This document shows positions 22,035-34,000 of a stretch of 64,000 nt of DNA, one piece after another. The translations under genes were made by a program, and so were the position numbers. Position 1 is the stretch's first letter, and every line of letters starts with the position of its first letter. The notes below the pieces were generated by a model that saw nothing but the letters and a program-made list of their open reading frames with translations, did not search any database and was not told the origin of the DNA. Origin of the DNA: Lotus japonicus (taxonomy: Eukaryota; Streptophyta; Magnoliopsida; Fabales; Fabaceae); assembly GCF_012489685.1 (NCBI RefSeq), contig NC_080044.1, positions 23,850,369 through 23,914,368 on the forward strand, written 5' to 3'.

Positions 22035-23338
22035 CTAGTCATTTCGATGTGCCCACATCATATTTGCAATCTGATCTCTATATGTTGCCATTTGCATTGC
22101 TCCTTCATCGGATAACCTTGATAAGTTGTCATTATTGGAGTTTGTTCCCTCTATGCCAGAACCTTCATTCATGGTGCTAGAACCTTCATTCATTGCATCA
22201 ATTTCTATAGGATCCATCCCTTCCCATATTGTAAATAGTTCATCACGCAGATTCCACTTACGTATATAATTATGAATAGCACAACATGCTGTCACTATGA
22301 GCCGCTGCCTAACAGGTTTATATGAAGTCATCAATTTTAAAATTGGGAATCTATTTTTTAAGACTCCAAAGCAACGCTCAATCGTCATCCTTAGAGATGA
22401 GTGCCTGTAGTTAAATAATTCTTCACGACTCCTAGGTTGTCTACCTTGGCCCCTATATTCTTGTGCATGATATCTTTCACCCCTATAAGGGGGGAGGAAA
22501 CCTCCAGTACATGGGTAGCCAGAATCAACAAGATAAAAAAAACTTGTATCAACGAACTATGTATTAATTTTGATTCTTTATTTTAATTACACAAAAAACT
22601 CTCATTATAAATGATAATATTTACCTGTAGGTGGCCAAGGAAATTCTGCATTTGGATTGGTGAGTGCATCCAAAAAAACCTTTGCATCATGTGCACTTCC
22701 TTCCCATCCTGAATACACATATGTGAACATCATATTGAAATCGCATGCACACATAACATTTTGTGTGACTGTTGTCTTTCTACCCCTGCATGACACTTGT
22801 TTTTCATCAGGAACTCATGCGCTTGCATGTGTACCATCGATTGCACCTACACAATTCTATAACAAAAGCCAAATAAAAGAAATGTAAAGTAGATCAAAGC
22901 AATACCGTAAGACATTTATATACATATGACATTTATGATGAAGTGAATTACCTTGAACCAAGGATAATATTTCTTGTTATTCTTAATTCTATCAGGCAAT
23001 TCTGTGGACTCTAGTTTAATCAACTCTTTTCCCAGCCGACATACTGACCTTAATACTTCCTTGAAGTAACGAGAAACTGTTTCTATGGAATGTTGGAAGC
23101 GGTTATCAACAACTCTATGGCGAATGGTGTGACCAATTATGAACAAAAACATGGCAACTTTTTCTTCAAGAAGGACATCTGGAGCAGAATCTTGCACCCT
23201 TGCTTTATTTAAAAATTTTTGGTAATATTGATAAACCGTGTCAACTATCATTAATTCATCATCATCACTTGATTCAGAAGAAAAAGAATCATCAGAGCTA
23301 CAAGCATCACTTGCTGAGGAGTTTATGTTATCATCCAT
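22035..23338 (-). pseudogene. PIF/Harbinger DDE transposase (ORF2), disabled
   Basis: Three exons are visible. Exon 1 (23338-22952) starts MDDNINSSASDACSS and holds the helix-turn-helix-like N-terminal part (EEKVAMFLFIIGHTIRHRVV). Exon 2 (22856-22625) begins NCVGAIDGTHASA, the first catalytic Asp, and includes RGRKTTVTQNVMCACDF and SAHDAKVF. Exon 3 (22542-22035) has LVDSGYP, the second Asp, and RMTIERCFGVLKNRFP, the catalytic Glu. Splice sites GT/AG fit in place. A TGA in exon 2 (22817-22815) and an apparent one-base phase error at a T8 run at the start of exon 3 disable it. An intact family member would cut and paste the transposon. Confidence 0.82.
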
Positions 23339-23501
23339 TAAAACTATAACCTGTCATGAAATTCCAAAACAATGCATTAATAAATAGCAATTCAATCAAT
23401 AAAATCTTATCAAATGAATAATACTAATGGAGGATATTGAACATAATACACCATAAGTATATCCAATTATAAATGTAACTTAAAAGAAGCAAACTTTAGC
23501 C

Positions 23502-24507
23502 TTAAAGTCTAACTAGCCACCCCTTTCTCCTATCACTAGGCATGGTAAGAAATGTTTCTCTCCACACAAGTTTCTCAAATTTTTCTCTGGCTTTTGCAAA
23601 AACATCATCTGAAATATCTTCAATCTCTCCAAGAACAGCCATACACTTGGCCATAGAATAATCAGAAGTATTCTCCACACTCTTAGCCATAAGTCTCTCA
23701 GCTCTAGCAAAATTAACCACTGCCCTCGCCTTAGACGCTTCAGTCCATACAGCAAGTGCATCTCCCATTTGATTTGATTTAGACTCTTTCTTGGGTTTAT
23801 GCTCTTTTATAGGCATTTTTTGTTTTCCACTACGTGAGATATGCTCCACTTCATCATCAGTACTATCCTTATCAACATTTACATGAGCCCCAGTGTTAAG
23901 GTATTGATCTTCAAGTTCATTTTCTTCATCTGTATTTGGGGGGTCTTGGGTGGAGGAATGATGAAGTACTCCAGTTGCAGTACTTCTATTGAATATGATA
24001 CCCAATAACTTATAATGCTCACATCCTTTCTTCTGAAATTGAGCAGCTTCTTTATGTGCCTAAAATAAAGCAAGTAACTAGTGAGCTATTTGTTGAGAAA
24101 ATTTGCATATAAATTGAACTATAACCTCACAAATAAATAATATTCCTTGCTAAACTAAATCATACCCGAATGTAAGTTTGCCAGACTTCTTCACTTGCAG
24201 TAACAGTGTTGGTTTCCGAATCCCAACCAAATCCAGTGGTTTGCAAGAGTAAAGCAAACTCACAATGCATTGTACGCAATCTATTCATCTTTTGTTTTAC
24301 TTGTTTAGCAGTAAATGAACGATTTGTCATGGAATTCAATTTAGCAGTCATTGAATTCCATATTTTAGAGTGAAATACACCATTTGGCATATTTCCTTTT
24401 GTGACTTCATCAACAATAATGTCTATAAAACATTTGACAATTGAGGCAGACCAAATCTTGGACTCATTTTTTTTCAACATTAGAATCCATCTATCATAAA
24501 TGAACAT
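23502..24507 (-). CDS. Harbinger ORF1, Myb/SANT-like DNA-binding protein
   Basis: Two exons: 24507-24166 and 24059-23502, joined in phase at CGG|GT and AG|GCA. Start may be MFIYDRWILM or, more typical, the internal MLKKNESKIW at 24480. Residues about 10-110 form a Myb_DNA-bind_3 (trihelix-like) domain (WSASIVKCFIDIIVDEVTKG, FHSKIWNSMTAKLN, LLLQTTGFGWDSE, WQTYI). The second exon encodes a linker with acidic and Lys-rich stretches and a C-terminal helical region (AKCMAVLGEIEDISDDVF, RETFLTMPSDRRKGWL). In Pong/Harbinger elements this protein assists the transposase in the nucleus. I see no stop, so this gene appears intact although its partner is not. Confidence 0.8.
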
Positions 24508-25352
24508 TGAAGTAAGTAGACTATAAGTAACTCACATGTGCTTAAAATATCAGTTTATAGATTCTTTTGACAAGCACAAAGCAGTTGATACTTTGATAGA
24601 TACACATCTCTTAAGGGAAAGAATAGATACAACCATGTTCTCATACCAAATTCAGGGTCTAAAGTGGGATGAGTCAATAATATAGTGACGAGATAAAGAA
24701 AATCAGAATAGATACAAACAACCATGTTCAAATAAACAATTCTTGCATCCCAACTGATATTGACAAATAAGTAAACTTCACTTTATATGACAATCTATAG
24801 AGTTCAAAATAGTCTGGACACAAATCAAAGTTTGAAATATGAGTGTAATTTATATAACCTGCTAAATGAAATTTAATTTTTTTGTAATAAGCAAAACTGC
24901 ATTCAAGGATATACACTATCAACTGTGATTAAGGTCTGCCACTAAACCAGAATTTATATAGATACGTGACAAAGATTTGATAACCAAGGATGATTGGAAT
25001 ACTTTAAACTAGATAAATTCTTAATTTACTTGAACCTGGAATCCCCCAAGGTCATGCTATCATCTTCGTGCCTATAATTGTAGGCCCTAGACAAGTGCTA
25101 ATCATCTTCTAATTGCCACAAGTATGTAAACAAGCATCCCACGTTACTTTGCATATTTCAGAACTCTTGTACCTAATTCTAATTCTAATTTTGAAGGTCA
25201 CGAACTGCATGTCTGGCACATTAATTATTCTTATAACTGTTAAACAACAATGACAAAGATGAATAGTAATTTTAGAAAGCTCATGGTTTTTTTTTCTTTC
25301 TTTACCATGTTCTTAAAATATTCACCTTTTCAGAAATATGTGAACCTCACAA
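24508..25352. other. Harbinger non-coding region upstream of ORF1
   Basis: AT-rich with no supported frame. On the minus strand it is 5' to ORF1 and should contain its promoter; I cannot single out a TATA box. Confidence 0.45.
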
Positions 25353-26685
25353 CAGAATGTAACACCCCGATTTCGGTGGCGTCACTTTAGTAACCAAAAA
25401 TAAACTTAATGCGGAAAAACGTGAATATTTTTTTTTTGATAATATAAACAAGACTAAAATAAATAAACGCAAATGCGAGAGATAGCAGAACTAATACACA
25501 ATATATATTACAGCCCCCGCTGTAAGTAGCAAACCACGTCACGAGTAAACCTCCAGTGACGGGAAGTAAAAGAAAGTAACGCTCATAGGCAAAAGGTACA
25601 ATCCAAAAGAAAGGTCAAGTGTCTGCAACACTATCCCTCAAAAATGAGAATAAGGCAGCCCAAACGGCCTAAAACAAGACCTCCTAGCCCAACCAACTCT
25701 CTGTGATTTCCGTAGAGAACCACACAAAAAGCTATCGGCGGGAAACTACCCTGTTCCCAAAAGAAACAATGACGGTCAGAGCTACGACCCTACTCCTACA
25801 CTAATCCTGTTTCGAGGAGCTCACACCAGCACTAAAACCTACATGCTAGCATGATCGCCGTCCGAATCTGAATTCAGAACGACCTAGTCTATGCACACCA
25901 TCCGTCCTCCTCTCGCTACCGCGATGCGCTCCGGTTCCAGCATCTCAACCCTAGTCCCCCCCGAAGGGTGAACCATCGTGAACCAGCCCGCCAAAGACAT
26001 CTGACAAAGGGCGTAGTCCGCCAAAGCACACACAGAAGACGCGAGGGTCAACTCCAAAGAATTATGTAAATAATACCACCAATAGATGTAGATAAGAGAA
26101 TAGCCACTTAGGCTTATAGCTAGGGATAACATCCTAGGGTTGTATATTTCACAATGAATATAAACGCAGTAATAACAGATAGCATGCATCAAATAGGATT
26201 AACAATTATCAATCACACTCAACAACTAAGTCAGTATGCATGTTGCATGAAATGCAAATGACGGTTAACCCAGTTAACCAAATGCATTCCGGAAACGGAT
26301 GGACATCAACGGATCAATCCTAGCACCAGCAACGGTGGGACCATTTCCGCCCGCGTGCCTCTTACACCACACAAAGGTAGCCAGATCTGCTACTAAGAGT
26401 CGCCTAACAGCGCTCTTACGCGGAAATCCGGGTCTTATGACCATTTTGGAATCCACCGAGGTCCGGTATCACGCCGTGTATTAACCTCCTATGTATGCAT
26501 GAGTGCAATGTGATTAGCCAAACAACGTCTCCGACCTCACTCGACACGTCGCCACGTGTTCTAGCTAACTTAATGTCTCTATAAAGAATACCCTAAGGTA
26601 AAAGTCGATTCTGCGACAAAATACAATAATCATAAAATGAGTGCAACCACTCACGATAACTCTTCGAGTTTATCAATGCTCACAC

Positions 26686-27036
26686 GAAGTCTCACGCTTC
26701 AGTGGAGTCTCACACATTCACAAAGTCTCACGCTTCAGTGAAGTTTTATGCTTTCACGGGGTCTCACGCCCCCGTGAATTTACACACTTGCACGAAGTCT
26801 CACGCTTCAGTGAAGTTCCATGCTATTCACGAGGTCTCACGCCTCAGTGAAGATCCATGCTTTCCACAAGGTCTCACGCCTCAGTGGAGTATCCCGCATT
26901 CACAAGGTCTCACGCCTCAGTGAAGCTTCATGCTGTTCACGAGGTCTCACGCCTCAGTGAAGATCCATGCTTTCCACAAGGTCTCACGCCTTAGTGGAGT
27001 ATCACGCATTCACAAGGTCTCACGCCTCAGTGAAGC
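26686..27036. repeat. LTR minisatellite, about 37-bp units
   Basis: About nine units built on GTCTCACGCCTCAGTGAAG with variable 15-20-bp spacers (CATGCTTTCCACAAG, CATTCACAAG and similar). Units contain the inverted pair TCAC and GTGA around CGCCTCA. The same array is at 32369-32719 in the other LTR. Confidence 0.9.
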
Positions 27037-28668
27037 TTCTCGGCACATCCCTTGGATGGCTAAACAAACTGCTCCCAGAGCGAATGAGTATCAACATACT
27101 CAGAACTCACAATCTTTCTCAACCCTTGGATCCGACGACACTTCTCGCTTTCCACAACTAAGATTCAATCCTCAACTTGCATTCGAGATTGTTATCGTTA
27201 TTTAAAGGTTTAGAGGTTGTTTAATGTCTTATGAATTTTCCTTATAAAATAATATCCTTTTAGTCTTATCGCAAATCTTATGAGTCTTCAACATCCACCA
27301 AAATCCCAATTAACTCCCCGAGAATGTCTCGATCCATCATAACCATAACAAGGCCCGAACTCCGTTCGTCCCGTCAAACTTTCTCAAACTCTCAAAATAA
27401 AATCGGCATGACTTGCCCGTTATTCTCACTCCTCAGTACCACAGATATATGTGAAATAACATAGTTAAATAAGCGCAATCCAATAAGCATAAACAACATA
27501 TTCCGACACATCCTAGATTAACCATTTTGCACATAACATATGAATCATTTAGCACACAATATCAAGACATCATGAAATCAACAAGCTCGGCCGAAGCCTC
27601 AGAAATCATTTCAGACATTCAGCAATTAAGTGCATAACACATAAATCAAGTCGAATTCGTCGACACCTAAAACATTATCTAGTAATTCAGAGAGTAGCCC
27701 TCACCTTAGCCAATTTCCAGGGTTCTCTTCAAACGCTCCTTCACCAACAGCTCCTCAATCTTTCCTTCACAATCTCCCCCCTCGAATCCGCAAAGTTCCT
27801 TGTTCTTCGGGAAATTCCTCAACGAACCTTTAGAGTAAAACCACAGAATTCTATCAAAATCTATCGAAAACTAAGCTATCAATACTCACTAAGGTTACAC
27901 GAAGTAGTATGTACTCCGAGGTATGATAATCTAGCGCGAAAGGACAAGTTTTCGAAAAAGGAAATTTTCCTCCTCCCCCCCTTATAGGGCTCGGCCACTT
28001 TTGGTAATTGTAGGGTTCGATTTTTCTTCAATCAAACTTGGTTCCTATGCTATCATTAGCCGTAACTAAGGGTATTCTAAACTCGAAAAAATTATCGGAT
28101 CGAAAACTGTCGCAGGGGTATTTTGGTCAATATATTTAGCTCAGAATTTCAAAACTGAAATCTCAAAATGCAAAATGGATGGGGACGTCACCAACGACGT
28201 TTAAGACAACTAATCCTACTAGCACTAAGCTAAGGCGATAGTTTTCAGCCCAAAGGTTGCGACTTTGCTTAAAAATGGGTATTTGATGCTATAATTGATT
28301 CCGGCGGAATTTCGGCGACATAACGGAAAAACTAATCCGACAGAAGTGATCTAGGGCACGTAAGGAAGATGTTTAGAATCAAAAATGAAATATTCGGGAT
28401 AGTTTTGCAAAAACCTCAAAACTATGAGCACAGAAAAACATAGAGAAAAGCTATAGAAAAAGCGATCAGAGGTAAGAATTAGCGACTATACCTCGACACC
28501 TTGAAGTAGCAACTGATTAATCGACGATCAAGCAAGAAATGAACAAAATCTCTTCTCCTCCTCCTCCTAGCAAACTCGCGGGGCTTCAAGAGAGAAAATG
28601 GGTGAGTTTTTGTGTTTTGTGAGGTTTTTGTTTCAAGCTTCCCATATTTATAGGGAATGAAATGGAAG

Positions 28669-28765
28669 ATATTTATCAAGATTGGATAAGTATGAATAGA
28701 TATTTATCAAGGTTGGATAAGTATGAATAGATATTTATCAAGATTGGATAAGTATGAATAGATAT
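28669..28765. repeat. 31-bp tandem repeat in LTR
   Basis: Three copies of ATATTTATCAAGATTGGATA plus AGTATGAATAG follow one another with one or two changes. The same triplet array is at about 34350-34447 in the other LTR. Confidence 0.88.
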
Positions 28766-29722
28766 TTTGAGAAGATATTTTGTAAACCGGTACAGATTTG
28801 TTTAGATATCGGAGGATTTAGCTCATAGAGTTAAGATAAAAATATGAGAGTGATTTCCGATTCTTCCTACTGATTCCAACGTATTTTAGACACGATATTC
28901 TCCCCGCTGAATCTTCTAATTCTTCAAAGAAATATCGTTATGATTTTTGGTTTTCGAGGCTTGTTTTTAATGCTATATATAGAGGTTGGCAAAACGCGGG
29001 AAAATGAAAGTTTCGTGATTCCGATATTTCCGGCTTCATTCTCCATGAATTCTAAGATAGGTTTTGGCGACATAATACCAAAACTCAACAGAGGTTTCCT
29101 TGTATTTTAGGTGGCTAATGCAAAGTCGGTGTAAAAACTATTTTACCCGATAAGTTACTTTTTGCATCGAATGTCGGAATAGAAAACTTCCTTTTGAAGA
29201 AAGATTGAAATCATCAAGAGAAATGGGTGTACGCGTGTAGAATCTTCATTTGAAGCTCCGGATAGAAAAAGTCTTCATCGTCGGTTGATTCTAGGGTTTT
29301 GAAATACCAGGGTTTCAGTTTCGGCAAACTTCCGATGATTGGAATCGGACGTTCGTATATCCTAGAGTTTCGCCTCGAAACGATTGTGATATATGGAAAA
29401 AGAGAAGTTCTAACATTTCTCTGAAGATTTTTGGAATTAATTTCCATCGTGACTTTAAGTGAAAACTAGCTATATACTAGGGTTTCTGACCTAGGTTTAA
29501 GCGTATAACGATCGTGCTATACCTTTTATCGATTTTGGTACAATCCTTAGACTTTTCCTGAACTTTCTCCTTCATAAATTTATTTCATTTGGTAAACTCT
29601 AGTTCAGGTTTCCCTTCACGATACATCAACCCTAATCGTGAATAGGATTCTATTTACTTGGCATAAGCTTAAAAACTTGGGTCTTACATTACCCTCCAAA
29701 AAGAAAGTTTCGTCCTCGAAAC

Positions 29723-30829
29723 TTAAGGTTCAGTAAAAGCTCCGGATATTGTTCTTGGATCTTCTCCTTCAGCATCTTCACCATCCATGGTGTAGACTCT
29801 TGCGTCTGCAGCAAGACGCTTTCCACGAGCAGTGTTGACAGTTGGTTCCGTCTTGGGTACTCTGCACTGACCGGCAGTATGCCCCATTTTGTTACAATTA
29901 AAGCATTTGGGCCTCGTGTCGGGACAAGCATTAGCATAGTGTCCCGGCTTCCCACTTCTGAAACAGGTCATCTCCCTGTTCAAAGTCTGACCTCCAGAAC
30001 CACTAGCAGTACCCGTCATGGGTCTGTAAGATCCGGAAGTAAACCCTTTTTCAGCAGGACGCTGATATGGCCTCCCGCTCTGAAATTTCCCTTTGTCTTG
30101 AAAATTTTGGGAACCTGATCTCATCGGCCCTCCAGTTCCAGCACGGTTCAACCTCCTATTCTTCATCAGCTCCACTTCTGTGGCTTTCTCCACCAACGAC
30201 TGAAAGCGCATAATTCCCAATGGCCTCACTGAGTCCTCAATATCAGGCCTCAGTCCATTAATAAAGCGCTTGCACATGTAGCGCTCATCCACGTGATTAT
30301 TGAAGAATTGAAAATGCTTCGCCAAAGATTCCAGCTTCGAAGCAAATTCCGGTACAGACATACCTCCCTGACGGAGTGTTAGAAACTGTGCCTCCCTCTC
30401 ATCCCGGGCACTTGTTGGAAAATACTTTTCCAAGAATGCGGTCCGGAAAGAGTTCCAGTTGATCTCTTCATGGTTAGCTTCCATGATCCCCCTGATGCCC
30501 TTCCACCAGTACTCAGCATCACCCAGCAAAAGGTAAGTTGCCATGCCTACCTTGGCACCCTCAACAGTTTGTAATACACCGAATATCTTCTCAATCTCCT
30601 GGATCCAGAGATCCGCTTTGTCCGGGTCAGTACCACCCGAGAACTTTGGTGGATCTTGTCACCTGAAGTCATTCAGGCCCTTGTTCTGGTCCAGTGCCAC
30701 TTCCCTCTGACGCTGATGCTGATCACGTGCCTCCTCAGTAGCACGCCTCATAGCATTGTCATTCGCCTGTGCTGTCACAGCTTGGGCCATAGTGGCCATC
30801 ATCTCAGCTAACTGGTTAGTGTTCACCAT
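29723..30829 (-). pseudogene. Gypsy Gag protein of gag-only element, one internal stop
   Basis: The natural start is the ATG at 30829 (MVNTNQLAEMMATMAQ), giving about 368 codons, with an in-frame TGA at 30661-30659 where an Arg codon is expected before QDPPKFSG. The frame then runs open to 29723. Residues about 70-200 are the Retrotrans_gag domain (DLWIQEIEKIFGVLQ, GDAEYWWKGIRG, FLEKYFPTSARDEREAQF, RFINGLRPDI). Two zinc knuckles follow: CFRSGKPGHYANAC and CFNCNKMGHTAGQC. Gag would package the RNA and build the particle. With the TGA this copy may make only a C-terminal product from the next Met (30544), or none. Confidence 0.82.
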
Positions 30830-31025
30830 GTTCTGTTAAGTTAAGCAAACAGTTAGTACTCATCATAAGATAGCATCTAGCATAACTATACAATATGATT
30901 AAGCACTAACTTCAATCAATTCTAAGCGAAAAATCGCGTGCAGACAATCAATTTTCACTCTTTGCAGAGTCACGCAACCTAGCACAGAAGACCTATTCCC
31001 CAAAGACTCCCAAAAGACTCGACAA

Positions 31026-31037
31026 GCTCTGATACCA
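31026..31037 (-). other. Primer-binding site of gag-only element
   Basis: Reads TGGTATCAGAGC on the minus strand, complementary to the 3' end of plant initiator-Met tRNA, and lies next to the 5' LTR as needed to start minus-strand cDNA. Confidence 0.88.
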
Positions 31038-31040
31038 CAA

Positions 31041-34000
31041 AGTAACACCCCGATTTCGGTGGCGTCACTTTAGTAACCAAAAATAAACTTAATGCGGAAA
31101 AACGTGAATATTTTTTTTTTGATAATATAAACAAGACTAAAATAAATAAACGCAAATGCGAGAGATAGCAGAACTAATACACAATATATATTACAGCCCC
31201 CGCTGTAAGTAGCAAACCACGTCACGAGTAAACCTCCAGTGACGGGAAGTAAAAGAAAGTAACGCTCATAGGCAAAAGGTACAATCCAAAAGAAAGGTCA
31301 AGTGTCTGCAACACTATCCCTCAAAAATGAGAATAAGGCAGCCCAAACGGCCTAAAACAAGACCTCCTAGCCCAACCAACTCTCTGTGATTTCCGTAGAG
31401 AACCACACAAAAAGCTATCGGCGGGAAACTACCCTGTTCCCAAAAGAAACAATGACGGTCAGAGCTACGACCCTACTCCTACACTAATCCTGTTTCGAGG
31501 AGCTCACACCAGCACTAAAACCTACATGCTAGCATGATCGCCGTCCGAATCTGAATTCAGAACGACCTAGTCTATGTACACCATCCGTCCTCCTCTCGCT
31601 ACCGCGATGCGCTCCGGTTCCAGCATCTCAACCCTAGTCCCCCCCGAAGGGTGAACCATCGTGAACCAGCCCGCCAAAGACATCTGACAAAGGGCGTAGT
31701 CCGCCAAAGCACACACAGAAGACGCGAGGGTCAACTCCAAAGAATTATGTAAATAATACCACCAATAGATGTAGATAAGAGAATAGCCACTTAGGCTTAT
31801 AGCTAGGGATAACATCCTAGGGTTGTATATTTCACAATGAATATAAACGCAGTAATAACAGATAGCATGCATCAAATAGGATTAACAATTATCAATCACA
31901 CTCAACAACTAAGTCAGTATGCATGTTGCATGAAATGCAAATGACGGTTAACCCAGTTAACCAAATGCATTCCGGAAACGGATGGACATCAACGGATCAA
32001 TCCTAGCACCAGCAACGGTGGGACCATTTCCGCCCGCGTGCCTCTTACACCACACAAAGGTAGCCAGATCTGCTACTAAGAGTCGCCTAACAGCGCTCTT
32101 ACGCGGAAATCCGGGTCTTATGACCATTTTGGAATCCACCGAGGTCCGGTATCACGCCGTGTATTAACCTCCTATGTATGCATGAGTGCAATGTGATTAG
32201 CCAAACAACGTCTCCGACCTCACTCGACACGTCGCCACGTGTTCTAGCTAACTTAATGTCTCTATAAAGAATACCCTAAGGTAAAAGTCGATTCTGCGAC
32301 AAAATACAATAATCATAAAATGAGTGCAACCACTCACGATAACTCTTCGAGTTTATCAATGCTCACACGAAGTCTCACGCTTCAGTGGAGTCTCACACAT
32401 TCACAAAGTCTCACGCTTCAGTGAAGTTTTATGCTTTCACGGGGTCTCACGCCCCCGTGAATTTACACACTTGCACGAAGTCTCACGCTTCAGTGAAGTT
32501 CCATGCTATTCACGAGGTCTCACGCCTCAGTGAAGATCCATGCTTTCCACAAGGTCTCACGCCTCAGTGGAGTATCCCGCATTCACAAGGTCTCACGCCT
32601 CAGTGAAGCTTCATGCTGTTCACGAGGTCTCACGCCTCAGTGAAGATCCATGCTTTCCACAAGGTCTCACGCCTTAGTGGAGTATCACGCATTCACAAGG
32701 TCTCACGCCTCAGTGAAGCTTCTCGGCACATCCCTTGGATGGCTAAACAAACTGCTCCCAGAGCGAATGAGTATCAACATACTCAGAACTCACAATCTTT
32801 CTCAACCCTTGGATCCGACGACACTTCTCGCTTTCCACAACTAAGATTCAATCCTCAACTTGCATTCGAGATTGTTATCGTTATTTAAAGGTTTAGAGGT
32901 TGTTTAATGTCTTATGAATTTTCCTTATAAAATAATATCCTTTTAGTCTTATCGCAAATCTTATGAGTCTTCAACATCCACCAAAATCCCAATTAACTCC
33001 CCGAGAATGTCTCGATCCATCATAACCATAACAAGGCCCGAACTCCGTTCGTCCCGTCAAACTTTCTCAAACTCTCAAAATAAAATCGGCATGACTTGCC
33101 CGTTATTCTCACTCCTCAGTACCACAGATATATGTGAAATAACATAGTTAAATAAGCGCAATCCAATAAGCATAAACAACATATTCCGACACATCCTAGA
33201 TTAACCATTTTGCACATAACATATGAATCATTTAGCACACAATATCAAGACATCATGAAATCAACAAGCTCGGCCGAAGCCTCAGAAATCATTTCAGACA
33301 TTCAGCAATTAAGTGCATAACACATAAATCAAGTCGAATTCGTCGACACCTAAAACATTATCTAGTAATTCAGAGAGTAGCCCTCACCTTAGCCAATTTC
33401 CAGGGTTCTCTTCAAACGCTCCTTCACCAACAGCTCCTCAATCTTTCCTTCACAATCTCCCCCCTCGAATCCACAAAGTTCCTTGTTCTTCGGGAAATTC
33501 CTCAACGAACCTTTAGAGTAAAACCACAGAATTCTATCAAAATCTATCGAAAACTAAGCTATCAATACTCACTAAGGTTACACGAAGTAGTATGTACTCC
33601 AAGGTATGATAATCTAGCGCGAAAGGACAAGTTTTCGAAAAAGGAAATTTTCCTTCTCCCCCCCTTATAGGGCTCGGCCACTTTTGGTAATTGTGGGGTT
33701 CGATTTTTCTTCGATCAAACTTGGTTCCTATGCTATCATTAGCCGTAACTAAGGGTATTCTAAACTCGAAAAAATTATCGGATCGAAAACTGTCGCAGGG
33801 GTATTTTGGTCAATATTTTTAGCTCAGAATTTCAAAACTGAAATCTCAAAATGCAAAATGGATGGGGACGTCACCAACGACGTTTAAGACAACTAATCCT
33901 ACTAGCACTAAGCTAAGGCGATAGTTTTCAGCCCAAAGGTTGCGACTTTGCTTAAAAATGGGTATTTGATGCTAAAATTGATTCCGGCGGAATTTCGGCG

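Larger units (their letters stand above)
25358..29689 (-). repeat. 3' LTR (4.3 kb) of gag-only element
   Basis: On the minus strand it starts TGTAAGACCC and ends GGTGTTACA. It contains a 31-bp tandem repeat at about 28669-28765 and a minisatellite at 26686-27036. Short frames in it (for example 25884-26192) are also in the other LTR and show no recognisable domain, so I do not call them genes. Confidence 0.93.

Noticed and set aside
21571..25357. Host gene cluster with a Myb-like regulator
   Set aside because: The Myb/SANT-like gene lies next to a DDE transposase and within TTA-bounded ends, so it is the Harbinger ORF1 and not a host regulator.
25884..26192. 102-aa reading frame repeated in both giant LTRs (also 31567-31875)
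   Set aside because: Identical because the LTRs are duplicates. No domain is seen, it has low-conservation character, and it lies in LTR sequence. Not independent evidence of a gene.
26641..27036. CRISPR-like array
   Set aside because: The units are a plant LTR minisatellite with variable spacers of similar sequence, and the same array exists in the partner LTR. There are no cas genes, and this is a eukaryotic context.
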